NCBI RefSeq assembly: GCF_900182915.1
Contig: NZ_FXUG01000005.1
Location: 62,001-126,000, forward strand
Source: Neorhodopirellula lusitana
GTDB taxonomy: Bacteria; Planctomycetota; Planctomycetia; Pirellulales; Pirellulaceae
DNA length: 64,000 bases
Direction: 5' to 3'
A model generated the notes under the pieces. It saw nothing but the letters and a program-made list of their open reading frames with translations, ran no database searches and was not told the DNA's origin. Positions 52,101 to 61,396 of the stretch are shown here, piece by piece; within the stretch, counting starts at the first letter, position 1, and the number at the start of each line of letters is the position of its first letter. Both the position numbers and the translations under genes were made by a program.

Positions 52101-53873
52101 TCATACCGACATGCCGCGTTCTTTCATCGAAACTACTGCCGCATCGCGAAGTGAACCTTGGTGAGAATCAGCAAGCTCTTTGAGCAGTTCACTGGAAGCT
52201 TCTCCTTGAGAAGTGCCGAGTGCTCGAACCGCCACAAGTCGGGCGGTTTGGTGATCGGTGCGGGCAATCACCGCGAGGGGCTCGATCATCAAGTCCACCA
52301 AACCCAGTGTTTGCGTGAACTCAATTGCTTCAAGTCGCCGCTGCATGACGGCATGACGCAGACCATCCTTGACGACTTCCAGCGTGCTGGAATCCACCTG
52401 CATCAGGGCTCGCCCTAAACGCATTTTTTTGTCTTCGGAAAGTTTCGGGAACGCGCTGATCGCTTTCTGGATCGTAAGTTCGCTCAACAAGCGAGTGCCG
52501 GCTTTGGCAAATGCCGGAAAGTCATTCTGTGACAACTCGATCAAACGCAAGCAGATCTTCGCAGCCCGATCGCTATGGGAATCTTCGTGTTCCAGTTCGC
52601 TGAAAATGTTTCCATCCATGATGCCGCTCGCAAACGCATCAAGCCAAAACTCCATGTTGGGACATTCGCAACGCGATAGCGAAATTGCCACACTGTCGAT
52701 GACTTCGTCAGCTACTTTTCCCGATCCGCCTTTCGCTTTCGACTCGGCCTTCGCGTTAGCGATCCGGTCCCGATGTCGATCGACGATCTCAAGCAGCACT
52801 GCGATTGTTTCGGGGTCCTGTTGCATCGCCGTGGAATAAGCATGCGCCACCGCCGCGTCTCGATCGATGCCAAGATCTCGCAGCATCGCCACACCACCGC
52901 GCAAACAATCCGGCAAACCATACTCTTTCAGATTCGCCAACGTTGCCGCCGTTGGCGTTGCGGAAATCGATTGCAGTAACGATTCGCGATAGGTTGCGTC
53001 CTTGCGTTGCAACAACAAACTGAGCACGCAGTCAGGAATCGTACGCCGACGAAAATAGCCAGCCAACAACTCCATCACGTTTTGGCGTCGGCTGTTTCGT
53101 AAACGTCGCAAGATCAGAGTTCGGCAAGGGGTGTCTTGCCCCAGTGTTGATTGCAAACACGGATCGTTCCATGTAACCAACACTAGAAATGAATCAAGCA
53201 AACCTTCTTGCCGATGCGACTGAAACTGAACCAATGTATTTAATAGCATTGTGGTAACAGCAATGCGTTTGCGTTCCATATCAGGGCTAGGTCGAAGCCC
53301 TGCATAATTTCTCCGTGCTTGACGGCCCCAAATCTGGGCCATCGACAAGACCACTTCGACACTGGCTTCGCGAACCAAGTGCGACGCGTGGCTAGTTGCC
53401 AGGCTTATTAAGCGTGGTAACGCGTCACGCATTTGGAACAACGACACAATTTCGATCGTTTTGTGCAGGGTCTTTTCATCGCAATCAGGCCCTTCAAGCC
53501 ATTGCATCACGGACTTCAGGAAGGGGCAATCCAGACTGCGAGTTTGCCCCGAGCGATCCGAGACCTCTTTCCCGTTGCCCTCCGAAGGCAAATCGGTTGG
53601 CTGTGAATCGGCCGCCGGTGAATCAGCTCGTGTTGAAGAATTCAGCCTTGGTCCGCCATCGCCTTGATCGATCGCATCAGCGATCAACTTTTGGTCGCCT
53701 GGCCAGCGGGCCAAAACAGCCTCATGCGAAGCAATGTCCCGGCGATAGACAAGAGTTCGATAACACCGACTTTGGACTTCCAGAACTCCAGAAGCGGCGC
53801 CTCGAGCTAGCACTCCTACCGCCTCAGATTGAGTCGTTGCGGAAAGGATTTTGTAGGTCGTTTCAAGCGACAT
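52101..53873 (-). CDS. HEAT-repeat-like hypothetical protein
   Basis: A 590-residue, almost wholly helical protein. It shows repeated pairs of helices with spacing typical of HEAT/Armadillo repeats, for example VLARGAASGVLEVQSRCYRTLVYRRDIA at the start, MRDALPRLISLATSHASHLVREASVEVVLSMAQIWG in the first half, and LMIEPLAVIARTDHQTARLVAVRALGTSQGEASSELLKELADSHQGSLRDAAVVSMKERGM at the end. No signal peptide or catalytic motif. Between about residues 75-115 a low-complexity Ser/Asp stretch interrupts the repeats. Role unknown, probably a protein-binding scaffold. Followed by the small membrane protein gene on the same strand. Confidence 0.75.
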   Translation of the reverse strand: MSLETTYKILSATTQSEAVGVLARGAASGVLEVQSRCYRTLVYRRDIASHEAVLARWPGDQKLIADAIDQGDGGPRLNSSTRADSPAADSQPTDLPSEGNGKEVSDRSGQTRSLDCPFLKSVMQWLEGPDCDEKTLHKTIEIVSLFQMRDALPRLISLATSHASHLVREASVEVVLSMAQIWGRQARRNYAGLRPSPDMERKRIAVTTMLLNTLVQFQSHRQEGLLDSFLVLVTWNDPCLQSTLGQDTPCRTLILRRLRNSRRQNVMELLAGYFRRRTIPDCVLSLLLQRKDATYRESLLQSISATPTAATLANLKEYGLPDCLRGGVAMLRDLGIDRDAAVAHAYSTAMQQDPETIAVLLEIVDRHRDRIANAKAESKAKGGSGKVADEVIDSVAISLSRCECPNMEFWLDAFASGIMDGNIFSELEHEDSHSDRAAKICLRLIELSQNDFPAFAKAGTRLLSELTIQKAISAFPKLSEDKKMRLGRALMQVDSSTLEVVKDGLRHAVMQRRLEAIEFTQTLGLVDLMIEPLAVIARTDHQTARLVAVRALGTSQGEASSELLKELADSHQGSLRDAAVVSMKERGMSV

Positions 53874-54105
53874 AGGAAACTGACAGCATAAGTTTTGAGC
53901 GTGACAACTTAAGCCTAGGGCACAACTGAGGACGGCATCGACGCCTTACCTCCAAAAGGGTGGTTATCGGTCTCGATGCCCACGACGTGTTTGTTAGAAT
54001 CCCTACAACGCTCATTACGCGAACTGCCGCGTAAATGGATGAGCGATCGGTTGTCGTGCTCGCGACTGCCGTTCGACATGGCCCCTCGATTGAAAGAGTT
54101 CTACA

Positions 54106-55146
54106 GTGCGATACGCAATCATCGGTTCCGGTGCAGTAGGTGGTTTGTACGGCAGCATGTTGGCCCACCATGGACACGACGTCCACTTTCTATTGCATTC
54201 AGATTACGACCATGTCCGCGAGCACGGCCTGCGTATCGATAGCGTGGCAGGCAACTTCGTCCTGGAATCACCCCAGGTTTACAACAACGTCAAAGACATG
54301 CCTCGCTGCGACGTGGTGATCGTGGCGATGAAATCAACCAACAACCATCTGCTCGCCGAACTGTTGCCTGGCGTCGTGGCGGACAAAGGAGTCGTGCTGA
54401 CGCTGCAAAACGGGCTGAATGTGGAGGCGGACTGTGTGTCTGTCTTACAAAAACCAAACGGCGAACATCCTCATGAGGTGCTCGGCGGATGTTGTTTTTT
54501 ATGCAGCAATAAAGTTGGTCCCGGTCATATCCACCATTTGGACTACGGAAGAATTGTCTTTGGGCGGTACGAATTCCCCGGCGCCCCAACAACCCAAAAC
54601 ATTGGAAAACAGATTGCCAGTGACATGGCCGCATCCGGAATCGACGCCCACTGGACGGATGATCTTGCCGCAGCCCGATGGCGTAAATTGATGTGGAATA
54701 TTCCCTTCAATGGTTTGTCCGTCGTCTTAGATGCTTCCACCGACGCGCTCATCAAAGGCCCCGCCGCACGGTCGCTAGCCGAAACCATCATCCGCGAAGT
54801 TCACCGCGGCGCCGCCCAGTGCGGCGTGACAATTGATCCAGCCGCGATCGACAAAACGATCCAGCACACTGAAACAATGGTCCCCTATGACAGCAGCATG
54901 CGGCTGGACTTTTTAGGCCGTCGAGCGATGGAAATCGAAGCAATTTTCGGCAATCCGTTGCGGGCCGTCGCCGAGTCGTTACAGGCAAAACAGCGGCAAT
55001 CAGAGGCAATGGAGCCGAAACAGACCGCGAATGACGAACCAATCAATATCGCGGAGTCCACGGTTATGCCTAGCGTCGCGATGTTGCGCCAACAGTTGCA
55101 ATTTTTGGACTCACGCCGGGGTACGGCGTCGAAAATAGACCGCTGA
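54106..55146 (+). CDS. 2-dehydropantoate 2-reductase family (ApbA/PanE-like)
   Basis: A 346-residue NAD(P)-dependent reductase. The Rossmann motif is at the N-terminus (YAIIGSGAVGGLYGSMLAHHGHDV). Later motifs: VIVAMKSTNNHLLAELLPGVVADKGVVLTLQNGLNVE (the MK and NG of the KPR family) and WRKLMWNIPFNGLSVVLDASTDAL, KPR C-terminal, with PYDSSMRLDFLGRRAMEIEAIFGNPL. The start is GTG 54106; no ATG gives the full N-terminus. Family members reduce 2-dehydropantoate, but many are of unknown substrate. The C-terminal 45 residues are a hydrophilic extension. Confidence 0.88.
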   Translation: MRYAIIGSGAVGGLYGSMLAHHGHDVHFLLHSDYDHVREHGLRIDSVAGNFVLESPQVYNNVKDMPRCDVVIVAMKSTNNHLLAELLPGVVADKGVVLTLQNGLNVEADCVSVLQKPNGEHPHEVLGGCCFLCSNKVGPGHIHHLDYGRIVFGRYEFPGAPTTQNIGKQIASDMAASGIDAHWTDDLAAARWRKLMWNIPFNGLSVVLDASTDALIKGPAARSLAETIIREVHRGAAQCGVTIDPAAIDKTIQHTETMVPYDSSMRLDFLGRRAMEIEAIFGNPLRAVAESLQAKQRQSEAMEPKQTANDEPINIAESTVMPSVAMLRQQLQFLDSRRGTASKIDR

Positions 55147-55221
55147 GCGATTATCTTGTGGGCTGCCGATCTGGTAGTGCCCCCCTAGATAACTGGCGAG
55201 ATTGACCAAATTCCCCCATGC

Positions 55222-58083
55222 GTGATTGATTTAGACATGACGGACCATTTCCAGCAGCCCGGCAACAGTCGCACTGAGATTTACCAAGAACTCGCTCAAT
55301 TGCGATTGATCGATCCGCACACTCATATCAATCCTCACTCCCCAGCGTCCACCACGCTGGCGGATTTGCTCGGGTATCACTACTACACCGAACTGGCCCA
55401 CTCCGCGGGCATGCCCAAGTCGCGAATCGAAGACAAATCGATTGGGCCCAAGGAATTGGTCGAGCGACTGGTCGGTGGTTTGGCACCGCTGGAAAACACG
55501 GTTCAGTACAGCTGGTTGATCGCGATCTGCAAAATGTTCTTCGGCTTCGACGAAGACAAGTTGCACCTGAACAATTGGGAAGCGTTGTACGACCGAAGTG
55601 AGGCGGTGATGTCGTCGGCGCAGTGGCCCGACATGGTCCTAGACCAAAGCAACGTGGAAGCGGTTTTTCTAACCAATGACTTCGACGATGACTTAGCCGG
55701 CTTCGACTCCGATCGATACATTCCTTGCCTACGCACCGATGACCTGGTCTTCCACCTGGCCGATCCCGAGGTGCGTGGACGACTTGCCGAGTGCAGCGGC
55801 ATTGAACTGGACGGGTCCCTGTCAAGTTTACGCGCCAGCCTTCGTCAAAGGTTTGAGCACTTTGTCGGGCGTGGAGCTCGGGCCTGCGCGATTTCGCTGC
55901 CGCCCAATTTCACTCCAACCCCCGTTGCCGACGGACGTGCGTCAACGGCACTCGACGCTGTCCTTCGCAATGGCCTATCCAGCCAAGCAAACGACAAAGA
56001 AGCATTGGGACGCCGCGTGTTCTGGACACTGGCCGAACTTTGCGACGAGTTTGGCTTGCCGTTTGACTTGATGATTGGCGTCAACCGCAAGGTTTACCCC
56101 GAAGGCGTGTTCCAAGGCCAAGACCTCTACGACTCGCGAGTTTCGTTGATCCAGTATCGCGAACTGTTCAATGCCTTCCCCGACGTCAAGTTCCCAGTCT
56201 CGGTTTTGGCCAGCGTGACCAACCAAGAACTCGTTAGCTACGCTTGGATCTTCCCCAATGTCTATCCCAACGGACATTGGTGGTACAGCAACACACCGTC
56301 CACGATCACCCATGACCTTGCCGCTCGTCTTGAAGCGGTACCGCGTACCAAGATGATTGGCTACTACAGCGACGCGTACAAGCTGGAATTTGTGTGGCCG
56401 AAGTTTGACATGTATCGCAAGCGACTCGCTGGCGTGTTGGCTGACCAGTTTGTCGCCGACCAGGGCTGGAGCATTGAGCGTGCCGTGGAACTCGGTCGCC
56501 AAGTCCTGAAAGACAACACCGAAGAAATCTTCCCACGTCCTGACAAGACCTCATCCGATAACACCCACGCTGAGTCCGATGACTCGAGCAGCGGTTCGGC
56601 ACTGGGGCTCGCTGGCACCCTCGCAACGGCCGGTTCCGTGGCAGCAGTCAGTTCGGTGGCGTCTCTCGGATCCCTCGGTGCGATCGCGACCGGTCTGGGA
56701 GCCGGTGAAGATGACGTTGAAAGCGACAGCATCGAAGAAATGGAACCAGCCGTCGCCCTCGAAGATTCCGACGACGGCGAGCCCGATTTAGCTGCGAGCA
56801 ACGAAGACGCCATCAGCACACCGGACACGCTCGACGACCTGGAACCGCACAAAGACTTAACTGCCGATTCAGCTAGCGATTCAGCCTCCGATGCCGATCT
56901 ACTGGATGTATCCGATTCGTTCGACACCGTCGTCATCGAGCCGGGTGGTTCAATCCTGGATGAATCCAGCGAACTCGATGAAAGCGTTGATGTCACGGAC
57001 GATTCCGAAGAACAACCAGATGACATGAGCGACTTGACCAACAACGCCGCATCGGGCATCACAACATTCGATTTGCCCAGTGAAGCGGACGCCACCGTCG
57101 TCGATGAAAACGTCAAAGCGAAAGTCATCTCAGAGGAAGTCGACGCAACGGCGGACTTAGCAGAAGACAAACCAGCGGAAGACGAAACAGCCGACGACAA
57201 CGAAGCGGAGCCAATCGGCCTAGCCGATCAATTGAGTGAGTCAGTCGCCCCATTGGCCGGCGACGTGGAAGCCGAAGTGACTGACGTTACCGAGGCCTCT
57301 CCGATCATTGAAGCTGGCGAGGACATGTTGGCTTCGCTCGACTCGCTCCCCCACGACGATGAAATCGCGGAGCTCGATCTCGATGATGTCGAGCTGATTG
57401 ATCCGTCCGAAGCAGCCGTCCTCGACAGCAGCGCACTGGAAGCCGAGCTGGATGACGAACCGCTGGACGTCGGGAATTTGCTGTCCGACGACGACAGCGA
57501 TGCCAGTAACGAAGACGGAATTCAAACGCCTCATATCGAGCAACTTCGTGGAGAAACCTCATTTTCGCCCGACGAGGAGTCCTTTCAGCTGAAGGCGGAT
57601 CCTCAAACCGGTGAGTTCACCTTCGACATCGATACATCAGACGACGAAAGCGACGAGTTTGCATTGGTCGATGAGGTTGTCGTTGTCGATGAAGAACCAA
57701 GCCAAAGCGAAACCACTGCTGAGGCGACCAGCGAGTCCGCCGCCGAAGTATCCAGCGAACGGACTACGGAAGAAGCCGTCGCAAACAGCGAAGTCGATGG
57801 TGACGCCGACGTAGAAGATCACTCAGCCGATTTATCCGACTTGGATGAAGACGATGCCGTCATCGAGATAGAGGCCACCAATTCGGCAGATGCCGCCACC
57901 GACAGCATGGAACTGGGCGGCGACCTGAACCTGCAACTGCCACAAGACTCTTCATCCAGCAACGTGGAAGCTGCCAGCTCATCGGATTCACCGGACGAAG
58001 GATCACCGAACGTGCTAGACACGGACGAGTTCAACCTTGACTGGCTGGAAGAGGACGATGACGATGAAAAAGAGAAAAGCTGA
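55222..58083 (+). CDS. Glucuronate isomerase (UxaC)-like enzyme with a long acidic C-terminal tail
   Basis: A 953-residue protein from GTG 55222 (ATG at 55237 gives 948). Residues about 20-435 are a UxaC-like amidohydrolase barrel: metal motif HTH (33-35, IDPHTHINPH), QSNVEAVFLTNDF, DLMIGVNRKVYPEGVFQGQ, NVYPNGHWWYSN (about 350-361) and TKMIGYYSDAYK. Residues about 440-953 are a low-complexity tail dominated by Asp, Glu, Ser and Ala, interrupted by a small Ala/Gly-rich hydrophobic stretch (about 457-492) and ending WLEEDDDDEKEKS. E. coli UxaC is 470 residues, so the tail doubles the length. It has no sequence I recognise and looks disordered and strongly acidic. The reaction (glucuronate to fructuronate) is inferred from family only. 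Stands alone, without other uronate genes. Confidence 0.85.
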   Translation: MIDLDMTDHFQQPGNSRTEIYQELAQLRLIDPHTHINPHSPASTTLADLLGYHYYTELAHSAGMPKSRIEDKSIGPKELVERLVGGLAPLENTVQYSWLIAICKMFFGFDEDKLHLNNWEALYDRSEAVMSSAQWPDMVLDQSNVEAVFLTNDFDDDLAGFDSDRYIPCLRTDDLVFHLADPEVRGRLAECSGIELDGSLSSLRASLRQRFEHFVGRGARACAISLPPNFTPTPVADGRASTALDAVLRNGLSSQANDKEALGRRVFWTLAELCDEFGLPFDLMIGVNRKVYPEGVFQGQDLYDSRVSLIQYRELFNAFPDVKFPVSVLASVTNQELVSYAWIFPNVYPNGHWWYSNTPSTITHDLAARLEAVPRTKMIGYYSDAYKLEFVWPKFDMYRKRLAGVLADQFVADQGWSIERAVELGRQVLKDNTEEIFPRPDKTSSDNTHAESDDSSSGSALGLAGTLATAGSVAAVSSVASLGSLGAIATGLGAGEDDVESDSIEEMEPAVALEDSDDGEPDLAASNEDAISTPDTLDDLEPHKDLTADSASDSASDADLLDVSDSFDTVVIEPGGSILDESSELDESVDVTDDSEEQPDDMSDLTNNAASGITTFDLPSEADATVVDENVKAKVISEEVDATADLAEDKPAEDETADDNEAEPIGLADQLSESVAPLAGDVEAEVTDVTEASPIIEAGEDMLASLDSLPHDDEIAELDLDDVELIDPSEAAVLDSSALEAELDDEPLDVGNLLSDDDSDASNEDGIQTPHIEQLRGETSFSPDEESFQLKADPQTGEFTFDIDTSDDESDEFALVDEVVVVDEEPSQSETTAEATSESAAEVSSERTTEEAVANSEVDGDADVEDHSADLSDLDEDDAVIEIEATNSADAATDSMELGGDLNLQLPQDSSSSNVEAASSSDSPDEGSPNVLDTDEFNLDWLEEDDDDEKEKS

Positions 58084-58288
58084 TAGCCGACTAAGTGGTC
58101 AGCCCAACTTCGCGAACAGCCCAAGCACGCGAGCCAGCAAGTGCTTCGTCCAATTTAGGTTTAGGCTATCTTTTTCGTAACGTAGGCTTCGAGCTTGCGA
58201 TTACCGACAAGCAGGGTTTGCCAGGCAGGATGCCTACCCCACCTTTCAATCAGTGCAAAACACAAGGGTCGCAAGTAACTTCGAAGTC

Positions 58289-59596
58289 CTAGCGGAAGAC
58301 GAAGAACGAGCCGTTGTCGGCGACGTCGAACATTGGACGTCGGTAGCGACTCGCCGGATGATTGGCACCCGGGCGATAGACAACACTGATCCCCAAGTTC
58401 CAACCTTCGGAAACATGGTCCACCAAAGCTCCTTCATCGCCAGGCGAGAAGTACGTGGAGCTGACCTGCATCGAGAAGCATGATTTCAGTGGCACGTCGA
58501 TGTCACTTCCCAAGATGAAGTGCTCGTCGTCGGTTCCACCGATGTACGATGTCCACTCGCCGGTGTTACCGAACAAGCGGCGATAAAACGCTCGGTACTG
58601 GTTTGTCGCTTCGATCGTTTCGGCGCCCGCAAACGCGGCACCCGCTTCATTGGTCACACTGGTAACCACCGAATCGTCACTAACACCGGCCATCCAGTGG
58701 AAGCCAAAGTTGTGACAGGCGGACATCTTCCAGCTGATTTCACCACGCAGCTGCAACAGGTCAGCTTGGTAGTACCAGTCTTCGTTGAGGTAATCGAGCA
58801 CGACGCCGTATTGCAAGCCGTAGTCGACTCGGCGGAATAGACCACCAGTCAAGAAGATCTGATTGCGAGTTTCGCCGGTGAAGTCTTCACCATGAAGATT
58901 GCTTTGAGTGGCTCGCAAACCAAATTGAGCCGACAAGTCAGCACCCAACCAAGGACGTAGGTTGCGACCTTCGTTGAAACCCTGATGAAAACCAAAACTG
59001 CCACTGTCAGCCTCAGTGCCCGCACCGGTGGTGGGATCGTTCATGGGGTTGTGATAGGCCTGACTTCCGAAGAAGAACTCGAAACGGTTCCAGTCAATTC
59101 GCAGGATCGGCAAGAACAACGGGAAGCAATCGATCTCGCAAGCCGAGTCATATCCATCGCAGCCGCCCATCCCGACTCCCGAGCATGCATCACAGCCGCA
59201 AGGTCCGCCCAGTGATTCGGCACCGCAAACCGGTTCCATGCCACAGCTGACTTCGTATTCCATGCCGCACGCTGGCTCAGCGATATAGCCGCCTGAACAT
59301 TCGCCACAGTCGCATACCGGGCCACATGCGCCGTAGTCTTCTAGAAAACCGACCTGACGAATCAAGGAACCTGAATTGGCATTCCCGACCGCACTGGCGT
59401 CCGCATCAACCCGTGCAGGCGACCACGCGGTTCGCTGAACAGGTTGACTTCGTTTCAGGCGAATCGGCGTGTCTGCGGAAGCACTTTGATTATCCACCGC
59501 TGAAATTGCCACCACAGCGATCATGGCGGCCACGAAGGGGCTGCATAGGCTGGAGCGAGAAACTGAATGGGTTGGCAGCGAAGAGAAAATCGTCAT
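58289..59596 (-). CDS. Secreted Cys-rich planctomycete protein, likely outer-membrane barrel (DUF6666-like)
   Basis: Predicted 435-residue precursor from ATG 59596 (open upstream to 59665). A signal peptide (LCSPFVAAMIAVVAISAVDNQSASA) is followed by a cysteine-rich insert of about 60 residues with many CG pairs (YGACGPVCDCGECSGG, CGMEYEVSCGMEPVCGAESLGGPCGCDACSGVG), roughly a dozen Cys in all. After that the protein turns beta-rich with long aromatic-ended strands (RIDWNRFEFFFGSQAYHNP, VDYGLQYGVVLDYLNEDWYYQADLLQLRGEI, SCFSMQVSSTYFSPGDEGALVDHV), ending in F-R. This pattern fits an outer-membrane barrel. Proteins of this type seem peculiar to Planctomycetes; the Cys region may bind metal or cross-link. 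Not experimentally characterised as far as I know. Confidence 0.75.
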   Translation of the reverse strand: MTIFSSLPTHSVSRSSLCSPFVAAMIAVVAISAVDNQSASADTPIRLKRSQPVQRTAWSPARVDADASAVGNANSGSLIRQVGFLEDYGACGPVCDCGECSGGYIAEPACGMEYEVSCGMEPVCGAESLGGPCGCDACSGVGMGGCDGYDSACEIDCFPLFLPILRIDWNRFEFFFGSQAYHNPMNDPTTGAGTEADSGSFGFHQGFNEGRNLRPWLGADLSAQFGLRATQSNLHGEDFTGETRNQIFLTGGLFRRVDYGLQYGVVLDYLNEDWYYQADLLQLRGEISWKMSACHNFGFHWMAGVSDDSVVTSVTNEAGAAFAGAETIEATNQYRAFYRRLFGNTGEWTSYIGGTDDEHFILGSDIDVPLKSCFSMQVSSTYFSPGDEGALVDHVSEGWNLGISVVYRPGANHPASRYRRPMFDVADNGSFFVFR

Positions 59597-60035
59597 GACT
59601 TCGTCCAATGGAGATGGAATTGCTTCCCAGGAACGCACCAACGCACGAATCACGCCGACAGGCACCGGGACCAGAATCAGTTATCGGACCGACAAACCCA
59701 TCCCCATCAGCAAAACCTCTCTAATCGTCACAGTTTATCTTCGCGTCCTAATCGGGGGACCTGCACAATCCGATCCCGATTGGTTTGATTGACCGCATGA
59801 ATCACTTGTTCCGATGAAAGGGGAACCACGCACTAGAGCGATCAAATGCGTGCTGCCGAATGGATTCGGCAGTGCTTGATTCTGATTTGAATCCAGTTTT
59901 GACAGCAAGCAGCCGGGCCCCCATCCGGCCCCACTTGCCCATCCTGCTGGCGAACGCCAACACGGCAAACGCCAGACCGGCGAATCAAATCTCAAGCAGC
60001 GACAAAACACCAGACAACGGAGGTCAGTCAGTCGC
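59597..60035. other. Divergent promoter region with an operator-like palindrome
   Basis: No credible gene is seen in these 439 bp between the Cys-rich secreted protein and the TolC-like protein. It holds a strong palindrome at 59850-59875, described separately, and must contain both promoters. Confidence 0.5.
59850..59875. promoter_or_regulatory. 26-bp palindrome in a divergent promoter region
   Basis: CTGCCGAATGGATTCGGCAG (59853-59872) is a perfect 9-bp inverted repeat around GG, and the next three bases on each side add two wobble pairs and a G-C pair. It lies between divergent genes rather than after one, so a protein-binding operator is more likely than a terminator. As RNA on the plus strand it would fold into a hairpin with a four-base loop. 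Confidence 0.5.
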
Positions 60036-61334
60036 ATGAATCGACATTTGCGAATTGCATTGATTGGCCTGTTGATCGTCGCCATGCCGGGCACCGGTAT
60101 CTGGCTGGCATCGCCTCGCACCGCTGCCGCCGTGGGCCGAACGCTTCACTTGGACAAAGCGTTAACCTGGGTAAGTGGAACGCCAACGACGTCATCTGAA
60201 TCGAACGAATCGTTTGACGAAAGTTGGGAGCCCGTTCCCGATGTGTTCCCACCGTTCAACGCCCCCGGTTCCGTGGTCGTGGAACATTCAGTTGGTGAAA
60301 CTCCATACCCGGTGGCCGTCACCTACACCCCATCGCAAGTCATGCACTGGGCCTACGAACGGTCTCCCGAAGGACGTTTGATTGAGTCGGAAATCCAGGC
60401 AGTCATGCGGGCGATCGATCCCAAGGACAAAGACGCCTGCTGCGCCGCCCGTCTCATTCGCAACGTGCTTTCCGAAGTCGCCCTTGCCCGCCGGGCCGAT
60501 GATGCCACCCATGCGATTGTGGCCTACCACAAGCTAATCGCGGCCAACCTTGCCGTCACCAAAATTGACGAAGCGATCGCGATTCAGGATCGGCTGATCG
60601 CGATGTCCGATGAAGCTGAACGACTCGAGCTTCCCGATGGCGATCCACTCAAACTCCGCCAAGCCCGTCTAGAATTGCTTGACCTGAAGTCACAACAACG
60701 CTTCAACGGCCTGAAGCTGCGACAAGAATTGTCTCGCTTGACCGGTCGAGACGAAGCCGAGGTCGCGCTGGCAATCATGATCGCCCCGCTTCCTGAACAA
60801 GCCCCCGACGTCGTAGCTGGCGAAATGGTCGCAACCGCACTGGCCCAACGGCACGACCTGCGAGCCGTCGCTGTTCTTTGTCGCGACCTGAATTCCTGCA
60901 ACATTGATGCAGCCCGACTGCTGATGGGCATTGTCAGCCCTGGCGTGGGACTGTCACTCGCCACTGCCGCCAAAGGACTCTTTTCCTGCTTAAAAGACGA
61001 TCCTTCGGACAATGACCTGAACGCCCGTCGTCGGCAATGCAGTCAACTTCACGAGTCACTGAAAACCATCATTCGCAATGAGACCCTGCAAACGGTCCTC
61101 GACGTCCGAGCGGTCAATAAACGCTTGGAACTGATGGATCAAAGAATCGCGTTGACCGTTGAACGCCTCGATCAAACTCGCGGGGCTGTCCGTTTAGACG
61201 AATCCCCCGTCGGCAGCGACCTGCTTGTTGAACTGGAACTGTTCGAACTCCAAGGCCTACGAATTGGTCTGCAAAAGGACCTCGCATTGGCCATGGACAA
61301 TCTCGACCACGTCCGCAGCATGCCGCTGCCATAG
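60036..61334 (+). CDS. TolC-like outer-membrane efflux protein
   Basis: A 432-residue exported protein with a signal peptide (ALIGLLIVAMPGTGIWLA, about residues 8-25). The region from about 100 to 420 is helical with heptad spacing and two related long-helix halves: AAYHKL-type AIQDRLIAMSDEAERLELPDGDPLKLRQARLELLDLKSQQRFNGLKLRQELSRLTG in the first and KLEL-type VLDVRAVNKRLELMDQRIALTVERLDQTRGAVRLDESPVGSDLLVELELFELQGLRIGLQKDLALAMDNLD in the second; the spacing matches the TolC/OEP fold, although the N-terminal strands are not conserved. It probably works with an inner-membrane exporter, but none is adjacent, so its partner is unknown. The next gene (POT transporter) converges with it. Confidence 0.7.
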   Translation: MNRHLRIALIGLLIVAMPGTGIWLASPRTAAAVGRTLHLDKALTWVSGTPTTSSESNESFDESWEPVPDVFPPFNAPGSVVVEHSVGETPYPVAVTYTPSQVMHWAYERSPEGRLIESEIQAVMRAIDPKDKDACCAARLIRNVLSEVALARRADDATHAIVAYHKLIAANLAVTKIDEAIAIQDRLIAMSDEAERLELPDGDPLKLRQARLELLDLKSQQRFNGLKLRQELSRLTGRDEAEVALAIMIAPLPEQAPDVVAGEMVATALAQRHDLRAVAVLCRDLNSCNIDAARLLMGIVSPGVGLSLATAAKGLFSCLKDDPSDNDLNARRRQCSQLHESLKTIIRNETLQTVLDVRAVNKRLELMDQRIALTVERLDQTRGAVRLDESPVGSDLLVELELFELQGLRIGLQKDLALAMDNLDHVRSMPLP

Positions 61335-61396
61335 CCTGCGGCCGCCAACAAGCGAACCGCAGTGATCAGGCACCTCCATCCACCTAGCTAGCAAAA

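Noticed and set aside
56364-57200. Minus-strand Ser-rich open frame opposite the acidic tail
   Set aside because: The Ser/Ala-rich pattern is the mirror image of Asp/Glu/Ala codons on the plus strand; no start context or family signal.
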